A stretch of 35,519 nucleotides of DNA. Source: Saprospiraceae bacterium UBA3362. GTDB taxonomy: Bacteria; Bacteroidota; Bacteroidia; Chitinophagales; Saprospiraceae. The DNA is taken from contig DEQQ01000073.1 of assembly GCA_002360455.1 (NCBI GenBank), positions 1-35,519 on the forward strand, written 5' to 3'. The translations under genes were made by a program, and so were the position numbers. Positions within the stretch are counted from its first letter, which is position 1, and the number at the start of each line of letters is the position of its first letter. The notes below the pieces were generated by a model that was not told the origin of the DNA, searched no databases, and saw nothing but the letters and a program-made list of their open reading frames with translations. Positions 17,668 to 24,181 of the stretch are shown one piece after another.

Positions 17668-18291
17668 TTGATCAAAATCATAAATCGACCTAAAGTGAAA
17701 TATCAACTTGTCATAGCATTTCTTATTGCATTCTGTTCATGCAAAGAAAAAGCCCTTCCTGTTTTGGGTCATCACATCTATGTGGATGGCAAAGAACAGA
17801 TTCAAAAAACGCCCGACTTTTCTTTGTTGGATCAAAATGCTCAGATTATCAACAAGGATTCTTTGCAAAATCAAATTCACATTGCAGATTTCTTCTTTAC
17901 TTCTTGTCCGACAATCTGTCCAAAAACCATAAGAAGCATGATGGAACTTGAAAAAGAATTTGGAGATGATCCTCGAGTAAGTTTTCTATGTTTTAGCATA
18001 GACTACAAAAGAGATTCCTTGCAGAGAATACAGCATTATGCTTCCAAGCTTGGAATAGAAAACCCAAGATTCCATTTTCTTGTCCCTAAGGACAAGCAGG
18101 AAAACAAGAGAATTGCAGATGGATATATGAGTACCGCGCTTGATGATGAGTCTGCACCGGGCGGCTTTGATCACAGTGCCTATTTACTATTGGTAGATCG
18201 CAATTTTCAACTCAGATCCTATGCTGTAGGGACCGACCCTGAAGATGTAAAAAGGCTAGCCAAAGACATTCACAAACTGCTCAAAGAGTGA
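17668..18291 (+). CDS. SCO1/SenC-family copper chaperone lipoprotein
   Basis: 207 residues from TTG 17668; GTG 17695 would give a more typical short lipoprotein signal (YQLVIAFLIAFCSC), so the start is uncertain. The thioredoxin-like SCO fold carries the copper-binding pair Cys80 and Cys84 in SCPTICPK and the third ligand His169 in FDHSAY. SCO proteins deliver copper to the CuA site of cytochrome c oxidase or act as thiol reductants, at the outer face of the inner membrane. The stop is 2 bp from the ATG of the cytochrome c gene, indicating an operon. No oxidase subunit gene is in the window. Confidence 0.92.
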   Translation: MIKIINRPKVKYQLVIAFLIAFCSCKEKALPVLGHHIYVDGKEQIQKTPDFSLLDQNAQIINKDSLQNQIHIADFFFTSCPTICPKTIRSMMELEKEFGDDPRVSFLCFSIDYKRDSLQRIQHYASKLGIENPRFHFLVPKDKQENKRIADGYMSTALDDESAPGGFDHSAYLLLVDRNFQLRSYAVGTDPEDVKRLAKDIHKLLKE

Positions 18292-18293
18292 AT

Positions 18294-18653
18294 ATGAAAA
18301 TATTTATATTTGGAGTATTCTTGATTTTCACTTTATCCTTTTGCCAATATTCTACACAACCTTTCAAGGAAGGTAAAGTTGCCTATGATTTTTATTGCGC
18401 ACCCTGTCACGGTACGCAAGCAGAAGGATTATCCCATCTGTATCCCGGACTCCTTGATACAACTTATATCCGCTCCCATCGCACCGAGCTTAATAATTGG
18501 ATCAGGCAGGGAATTTCTTCAGCACAATTGAGGCATGGACAGACCGAAATGCCAGAAAACAAAAAACTCAATGATATCGATATTGTCAATATATTAAATT
18601 ATTGCAATCAACAATTTTGGCATTTGAAAGAGGAGTTTCAATTGACTCAATGA
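18294..18653 (+). CDS. small class I cytochrome c
   Basis: 119 residues from ATG 18294; an upstream GTG overlaps the SCO stop. A hydrophobic signal (1-17) ends at Cys17 (LSFC), possibly a lipid anchor although Phe before Cys is unusual in a lipobox. Haem c attaches at Cys35-Ala-Pro-Cys38-His39, and Met86 in EMPENK is the likely sixth ligand, followed by the usual IVNILNY helix. This is a single-haem electron carrier or the haem part of a respiratory chain, periplasmic. It is translationally close to the SCO gene. Confidence 0.9.
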   Translation: MKIFIFGVFLIFTLSFCQYSTQPFKEGKVAYDFYCAPCHGTQAEGLSHLYPGLLDTTYIRSHRTELNNWIRQGISSAQLRHGQTEMPENKKLNDIDIVNILNYCNQQFWHLKEEFQLTQ

Positions 18654-18766
18654 AAGCGTTTATGCATGAGCTTTCAAGAAAAAAAATGCATTAGAATAAT
18701 ACAGTGAATGCTAAGAGTCGTGAACCATTTTTTTAAATTTGAATTTAAGATTAATTATACCATTTT

Positions 18767-19789
18767 ATGCATATTGGAAAAGCTTATACCTTCAAAGAAG
18801 TAATCCTATGGACTAAGCGGGATATTATTTTTCTCATCTTTATCTCAGCTATCCCTACTCTGCTGTACCAGATGTTTCATTGGCGTTGGCTTACACTGCC
18901 TTGGCTGCCGATAGCCTTGTTGGGTACTGCCGTTGCTTTTGTGGTGGGTTTTAAAAATAATGCCTCCTACGACAGACTTTGGGAAGCGAGAAGAATTTGG
19001 GGGTCCATCACCAATTTTAGCCGGAGCTGGGGCATGATGGTGAGAGATTACATCACCAATCATCATGCAAAGATGCCCGTTTCGCAAGAAGAACTTAATC
19101 TAATCCACAAAGAATTGTTTGATCGACATTTTGCTTGGCTTACTGCTCTGAGATTTCAACTCAGGGAAACAAAAAATTGGGAGGCCATCAATCTTCCCCA
19201 CAACAAAGAATACCGCAACAGATGGTTCAGGGTAGATGAGCAAGATCGCACATTGCCTGAGGCCATAAAACCCTATTTGAATCAAGAAGAATATGAACTG
19301 GTATTGACCAAATCCAATAAAGCCACACAGATCATTTCATTGCAATCCATTAGATTAAAACAACTTTTGGAGCTAGGATTTATTGAAGATTTCCGGCATA
19401 TGGAACTGGAAAAATTATTGGTTGAATTTTACAATCAGCAAGGTGCAAGCGAAAGGATAAAAGGTTTTCCCTACCCAAGACAATTTGCCAGCTTGAATAT
19501 GTGGTTCATCAAAATATTTGTGATCCTATTGCCCTGTGGAATGCTTCAGGAGTTTGAAAAATTGGGAGCAAGTTATATCTGGCTTACAATTCCTTTTGCA
19601 ACCCTTGCAGGTTGGATTTTTACAACCATGGAAAGAATTGGTGAAACCAGCGAAAATCCATTTGAAGGTAGTGCTAATGATGTTCCTATTACGACCATCA
19701 GTCGCAATATAGAAATTGACATGAAAGAAATGCTTAATATTCAACATGGACTCAAACCTATCGAGGTACAAAACAATATTTTAATTTAA
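18767..19789 (+). CDS. bestrophin-family anion channel
   Basis: 340 residues. The landmark stretch is FKNNASYDRLWEARRIWG (about 64-81) followed by ITNFSRSWG, the conserved bestrophin signature, with hydrophobic segments at about 22-40, 45-63, 245-265 and 268-285. C-terminal FEGSANDVPIT matches the family's cytosolic gate region. Bacterial homologues form pentameric channels; eukaryotic bestrophins pass chloride and bicarbonate. The carbonic anhydrase gene starts 9 bp after the stop, so bicarbonate is a plausible permeant here (inference from context). It lies 113 bp after the cytochrome c gene with no exact -7 box. Confidence 0.92.
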   Translation: MHIGKAYTFKEVILWTKRDIIFLIFISAIPTLLYQMFHWRWLTLPWLPIALLGTAVAFVVGFKNNASYDRLWEARRIWGSITNFSRSWGMMVRDYITNHHAKMPVSQEELNLIHKELFDRHFAWLTALRFQLRETKNWEAINLPHNKEYRNRWFRVDEQDRTLPEAIKPYLNQEEYELVLTKSNKATQIISLQSIRLKQLLELGFIEDFRHMELEKLLVEFYNQQGASERIKGFPYPRQFASLNMWFIKIFVILLPCGMLQEFEKLGASYIWLTIPFATLAGWIFTTMERIGETSENPFEGSANDVPITTISRNIEIDMKEMLNIQHGLKPIEVQNNILI

Positions 19790-19798
19790 AACCTGCTT

Positions 19799-20428
19799 AT
19801 GAAATTCGAGAAAATTTTTCAAAATAACGAACAATGGATTGCCGAAAAACTAAAAGTGGATCCTGAATATTTTAAGAAACTGGCTCAAGGCCAGAGTCCG
19901 GAATTTTTATACATCGGTTGCTCGGACAGCCGTGTTACTGCTGAGGATTTGATGGGAGCCAATCCGGGAGAAGTATTCATCCATAGAAACATTGCCAATA
20001 TGGTGATCTCCATAGATCTCAACATGATGTCAGTTCTCAACTATGCAGTACGTCACCTAAAAGTAAAACACATCATCGTATGTGGACACTATGAATGTGG
20101 CGGTGTAAAAGCAGCTATGACTCCCGCAGATATGGGCATACTTAACCCCTGGTTAAGAAATATCCGAGATGTGTACAGATTGCATCAAGAAGAGTTGGAT
20201 TCGATTTCGGATTCGTCAAAAAAATACAACAGACTGATCGAGTTAAATGTGCAAGAACAGTGTGTCAATCTGATCAAGACGGCAGCCGTGCAAGAGGCCT
20301 ACAAAGAAAGAGGCTTGACAGTTCAGGGATGGGTCTTTGATATTCACAGCGGAAAGATCATTGACCTCAAGATCGATTTTCCAAAAATTCTGCAAGGAAT
20401 TATGAAAATCTATGATCTCCATTATTAA
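19799..20428 (+). CDS. beta-class carbonic anhydrase
   Basis: 209 residues, the usual length. It converts CO2 and water to bicarbonate and a proton. The zinc ligands Cys41, His97 and Cys100 and the Asp43-Arg45 dyad (CSDSRV, CGHYECGG) are all present, with HRNIAN at 62-67. It has no signal peptide, so cytosolic. It follows the bestrophin gene by 9 bp, strongly suggesting co-expression. Confidence 0.95.
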   Translation: MKFEKIFQNNEQWIAEKLKVDPEYFKKLAQGQSPEFLYIGCSDSRVTAEDLMGANPGEVFIHRNIANMVISIDLNMMSVLNYAVRHLKVKHIIVCGHYECGGVKAAMTPADMGILNPWLRNIRDVYRLHQEELDSISDSSKKYNRLIELNVQEQCVNLIKTAAVQEAYKERGLTVQGWVFDIHSGKIIDLKIDFPKILQGIMKIYDLHY

Positions 20429-20468
20429 CTTACAATCATTTATAATGCAATGTGATTACTTATCGACA

Positions 20469-20489
20469 AATAATAATAATAATAATAAT
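20469..20489 (+). repeat. (AAT)7 trinucleotide repeat
   Basis: Seven perfect AAT units lie in the 121-bp gap between carbonic anhydrase and the F420-reductase-like gene, about 60 bp before ATG 20550. Position near a likely promoter makes length variation capable of altering spacing, which is speculation. Confidence 0.8.
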
Positions 20490-20549
20490 GATAGCTAATT
20501 CTTTGTGAAAAATTTGAATTGAACAATCAAAAAAAAATTATCAGAACAG

Positions 20550-21167
20550 ATGAAAATTGCAATTATCGGAACAGGAAATGTAGGTGGAGCATTGGCGACC
20601 AAATGGGCCAAAGCAGGACATACCCTTTATCTTGGTGTTAGAAACTTGGAAGAATTTAAAGGAAAAGAATTATTAAAAAATCCAAATACTACAGCTCTGT
20701 CTATACAAGAAGCTGTGCAAATTGCCGAATTGATTCTGATATCAACACCGGCTCCAATGGCTGTGGAAGTGACCCAATCCTTGGGAGACACAACAGGTAA
20801 AATCATCATAGATGCAATGAATATCGTAATGGGAAGAGGTCCTCAAGGATATTCCAACACAAGCAAAGCGATTTTGGATCATACTCAAACTAAAGATGTC
20901 GTAAAATGCTTTAACTCGACCGGTTTTAACAATATGGAGAATCCGAATTACAATCAGGAAGCTCTCGATATGTTTGTAGCAGGAGATAGTGAACGAGCAA
21001 AAAAAGCAGCAATTCAACTTGCAAAAGATGCAGGATTTGCTGAATGTTACAATGTGGGTGGAAATGACAAATTCGAACTCATGGAGCAGTTTGCTTTTTT
21101 CTGGATTAACTTAGCCATGTTTCAATCTTATGGAAGAAATATCGGCTTCAAATTATTGAAACGATAA
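20550..21167 (+). CDS. F420-reductase-like NAD(P)-binding oxidoreductase
   Basis: 205 residues. An N-terminal Rossmann fold carries GTGNVGGALA at 7-16, followed by LGVRN at the end of strand 2, where Arg suggests NADPH preference. The C-terminal part has KCFNSTGFNNM and FVAGDSERAK. This matches the 'NADP oxidoreductase, coenzyme F420-dependent' domain family (YceM/FNO-like). Bacteroidota generally do not make F420, so the real substrate is unknown. Cytosolic. No operon partner is evident: 121 bp separate it from carbonic anhydrase and 258 bp from tyrS. Confidence 0.85.
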   Translation: MKIAIIGTGNVGGALATKWAKAGHTLYLGVRNLEEFKGKELLKNPNTTALSIQEAVQIAELILISTPAPMAVEVTQSLGDTTGKIIIDAMNIVMGRGPQGYSNTSKAILDHTQTKDVVKCFNSTGFNNMENPNYNQEALDMFVAGDSERAKKAAIQLAKDAGFAECYNVGGNDKFELMEQFAFFWINLAMFQSYGRNIGFKLLKR

Positions 21168-21363
21168 TCTTCAAATTGATTACAGGATTAGCTATTTTGA
21201 TTTGGATTTAGGGATCCATTGGAATTGTAAAAATCAACTCTCCTTACACATTAGTTCCAAATTCATGTTATACCGATTCAATTCTCATTCCCATAGTAAA
21301 CAATTGTTACGGATGAATTTGAAATCGAATTTGCTCTATTCTCTCTACCAAGCTGAATCTTTT

Positions 21364-21394
21364 TTGAGGAATCTCATTTTTGGACTTATTTTTG
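21364..21394 (+). promoter_or_regulatory. tyrS promoter (TTG, 20 bp, TATTTTTG)
   Basis: A TTG at 21364-21366 is followed after 20 bp by TATTTTTG at 21387-21394, a match to both parts of the Bacteroidota -33/-7 promoter. The predicted transcript begins near 21400, giving a 5' leader of about 26 nt before ATG 21426. It is the best-formed promoter in the window. Confidence 0.6.
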
Positions 21395-21425
21395 TACTTT
21401 GTTTTAGACTATAATATAAGGAATT

Positions 21426-22709
21426 ATGGGATTTGTTGATGAGCTGAGATGGAGAAATATGCTTCATGATATGACTCCCGGAATTGAAGATTATCTCAAC
21501 TCCGGAGTAAGAAGAGCCTATATAGGATTTGATCCAACAGCTCCATCTCTTGGTATTGGAAATTTTGTTCAGATCATGATATTGGCTCATTTTCAGCGAA
21601 GCGGCCATCAGCCTGTTGTGATCATAGGGGGAGCAACGGGTCGTATAGGAGACCCATCTGGTAAAGACAAAGAGCGCGACCTCAAAACAGAAGAAGAATT
21701 AGAACAAAACATCCAAGCTCAACTAAAGCAGATTAAAAAATTATTGAATTTTGAAACAGGAGAAAACAAAGCCCTACTAATCAATAATTATGATTTTTAT
21801 AAAGACATGACTGTTTTGCATTTTCTTCGTGATGTAGGAAAAAATGCATCGGTCAATACGATGCTGGCCAAAGAATCTGTAAAGAGAAGACTGGAAACCG
21901 GAATCTCCTATACTGAGTTCTCCTATCAATTATTGCAGGCTTATGATTTTTATTGTTTGTATAAAGATCATGATTGTCGAGTGCAAATGGGAGGTTCTGA
22001 CCAATGGGGAAATATTATAGCCGGGACTGATTATATCAACAAAAACATTTCGGAAGCCCAAGCCTACGCACTCACGACTCCATTACTCACCAAAAGCGAT
22101 GGAAAAAAATTTGGAAAAACAGAAGAAGGAAATATTTGGTTGGATCCAAATTTAACCTCGCCTTATCAATTTTATCAGTATTGGCTGAATGTGGATGATG
22201 CAGATTTGAATAAGCTGTATCGCTATTTTAGCTTTCTTAATCAACAAGAGATCGAACAATTAGAAAAAGAATACAAGGACCAACCCAATACCTTAAAAAG
22301 AATTTTTGCAACCGAACTCACTTCACGCTTGCATGGCGAACAAGTTTGTAAAAATGTTGAGTCGGTAACCGATATTTTATTCAATAAGAATTTGAGCAGT
22401 GACAAGCTTAAGGAGATGAATGAAGATGTGTTCAAGCTTTGCTGTCAAGAAATTCCAAGCTATTCTTTGCCATTTGAGAGCATCCGGCAAGGAGTTCCCA
22501 TATTGAATTTATTGGCTGAGCAAAGTCAGATTTGCAGTTCCAAGTCTCAGGCAAGGAGAGCTATTCAAGGAAATGCAATTCAGATCAATAAAGACAAAAT
22601 ATCCGATGCCGAAATGATAATTTCAGCAGATCATTTTATACATGAGAAATACCTGTTGGTAGAAAATGGAAAGAAAAATAAATTTATTCTCCAAATCATT
22701 AAACCATAG
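21426..22709 (+). CDS. tyrS: tyrosyl-tRNA synthetase
   Basis: 427 residues, the usual bacterial length. It charges tRNA-Tyr with tyrosine. The Rossmann catalytic domain has FDPTAPSLGIGN (35-46), GGATGRIGDPSGK, QLLQAYDF and GGSDQWGNI; the KMSKS loop is KFGKT at 228-232; an S4 RNA-binding domain ends the protein (SKSQARRAIQGNAIQIN onward). The class I HIGH signature reads GIGN (43-46), so both histidines are replaced although everything else is intact. ATG 21426 is set by the promoter just upstream. The next gene starts about 50 bp later and may be co-transcribed. Confidence 0.95.
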   Translation: MGFVDELRWRNMLHDMTPGIEDYLNSGVRRAYIGFDPTAPSLGIGNFVQIMILAHFQRSGHQPVVIIGGATGRIGDPSGKDKERDLKTEEELEQNIQAQLKQIKKLLNFETGENKALLINNYDFYKDMTVLHFLRDVGKNASVNTMLAKESVKRRLETGISYTEFSYQLLQAYDFYCLYKDHDCRVQMGGSDQWGNIIAGTDYINKNISEAQAYALTTPLLTKSDGKKFGKTEEGNIWLDPNLTSPYQFYQYWLNVDDADLNKLYRYFSFLNQQEIEQLEKEYKDQPNTLKRIFATELTSRLHGEQVCKNVESVTDILFNKNLSSDKLKEMNEDVFKLCCQEIPSYSLPFESIRQGVPILNLLAEQSQICSSKSQARRAIQGNAIQINKDKISDAEMIISADHFIHEKYLLVENGKKNKFILQIIKP

Positions 22710-22758
22710 CTTACTCAAGTTTCAACCCATATGAGATAAATCAAAATTGAAAGTGCCC

Positions 22759-24033
22759 ATGAAATTCAATGCCCGTAAAAGACATCGAGAAATTTTTACC
22801 AAAGGCTCTGTAGGGATTAAATCAGTAATTCCGACAGATCATTTCGCACTAGAACAGGCAGCAAAGAAGATGCTGGGAAAATCAGAATTTGATTACATTG
22901 CTACCGGAGCCGGTATTGAGCAAGGAATGAGCAATAACAGAGCTGCTTTTTTGGATTACAAGTTGATTCCTAAAATGGCTAATGGCTGTTCTGACATTTC
23001 TTTGAATACAACATTATTTACAAGAGAACAAATCCCTGCTCCATTTCTTTTTGCTCCGATAGGAGTTCTAAAATTGGCTCATCCTCAAGGAGACCTTGAG
23101 CTTGCCAAAGCAGCTCGAGCATCAGGAATACCGATGATTTTTTCCAATCAAGCCAGTTATCCCATGGAACAATGCACTCAAGTATTAGAGGGCAGTCCAC
23201 ATTGGTTTCAGTTGTATTTCAGCAGGTCCAATGAATTGGTGGAGAGCTTTATTCATCGAGCCGAACAAAGTCAATGTTCTGCAATAGTTCTCACATTGGA
23301 TACCACGATTTTAGGTTGGAGAACAAGAGATTTGGACAATGCTTATTTGCCGTTTATTTATGGACAGGGTATTGCTCAATACAGTTCTGATCCGGTTTTT
23401 CTCAGATTGATGCAAGAGCAAAAAAAAGCATCGGAAGAAAAAAATCCTTTTAAGCTTAGGAGTCTGGCCCTACTCCATTCGATGATTCAACATTTTCCCG
23501 GACCATTTTTCAGTAAACTAAGATCAAAAGATCCTATAAAAGCCGTAAAAAAATTTATTGAAATTTACTCAAGGCCCAATCTCAATTGGGAGGATATTTT
23601 ATGGTTGAGAAATCAAACCAAACTTCCATTAATTCTCAAAGGAATCCAAGATCCTCATGATGCACAAAGAGCTATTGACATGGGCATCAATGCCATCATT
23701 GTTTCCAATCACGGAGGAAGGCAGGTAGACTATAACAGAGCCAGTCTACATTCACTGATAGAAATACGAAAAAAGATTGACTCTAAATTCCCACTTCTAT
23801 TAGATTCAGGAATTCGCACAGGCACAGATGTTTTTATAGCTAGAGCTTTGGGTGCACAGGCCGTATTACTGGGCAGACCCTATACCTATGCATTGGCATT
23901 GGGAGGTGCAGAAGGCGTGTTGGAGTATGTAAAAAATATTGCGGCAGAATTGGAAATTACTATGAGTCTTTGTGGATGTCAAAACATCAATGACATTACT
24001 CAAGATTACATTCAGTATATAGCCGGCAAATAA
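22759..24033 (+). CDS. FMN-dependent alpha-hydroxy-acid oxidase, lactate 2-monooxygenase-like
   Basis: 424 residues from ATG 22759 (TTG 22747 adds four). It is a TIM-barrel flavoenzyme oxidising an L-2-hydroxy acid. It has FDYIATGAG near the N-terminus, WFQLYFSRS, the TLDTTILGWRTRDLDNAYLPF region (shown in two parts: TLDTTILGWR and DLDNAYLPF), catalytic His318 in SNHGGRQ, and LLLDSGIRTG plus LLGRPY for FMN phosphate binding. The GWRTRDL and YSSDPVF segments resemble lactate 2-monooxygenase rather than respiratory LldD. The exact substrate and electron acceptor are not certain. No signal peptide; cytosolic or membrane-associated. Confidence 0.88.
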   Translation: MKFNARKRHREIFTKGSVGIKSVIPTDHFALEQAAKKMLGKSEFDYIATGAGIEQGMSNNRAAFLDYKLIPKMANGCSDISLNTTLFTREQIPAPFLFAPIGVLKLAHPQGDLELAKAARASGIPMIFSNQASYPMEQCTQVLEGSPHWFQLYFSRSNELVESFIHRAEQSQCSAIVLTLDTTILGWRTRDLDNAYLPFIYGQGIAQYSSDPVFLRLMQEQKKASEEKNPFKLRSLALLHSMIQHFPGPFFSKLRSKDPIKAVKKFIEIYSRPNLNWEDILWLRNQTKLPLILKGIQDPHDAQRAIDMGINAIIVSNHGGRQVDYNRASLHSLIEIRKKIDSKFPLLLDSGIRTGTDVFIARALGAQAVLLGRPYTYALALGGAEGVLEYVKNIAAELEITMSLCGCQNINDITQDYIQYIAGK

Positions 24034-24167
24034 AAAATTTCATTTTTTATCCCCTTATAAAGGGACCAATGATTCTATTGATTGTTAGATTGCAGATCCA
24101 TTTTTAGTTGATTTTCTTGCTCGATTTTCTGTAAAGAAAAAATAAAATGATGCTTCGTCAGAACATT

Positions 24168-24175
24168 TATCTTTG
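24168..24175 (+). promoter_or_regulatory. -7 box (TATCTTTG) immediately before the beta-mannosidase gene
   Basis: An exact TAnnTTTG match ends 6 bp before ATG 24182. The in-frame TTG at 24173 falls inside the box, so 24182 is the first usable start and the mRNA should begin at or within a base or two of the ATG. Confidence 0.55.
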
Positions 24176-24181
24176 CAAGGT

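Noticed and set aside
18651..18676. 7-bp hairpin (TGAAAGC with GCTTTCA) starting at the stop codon of the cytochrome c gene
   Set aside because: It is followed by a run of A on the plus strand, not T, and on the minus strand the T-run comes before the stem, so it does not form an intrinsic terminator in either direction.
24052..24064. CCCTT/AAGGG mini-hairpin after the alpha-hydroxy-acid oxidase gene
   Set aside because: Only five pairs and no T-run after it; too weak to call a terminator.
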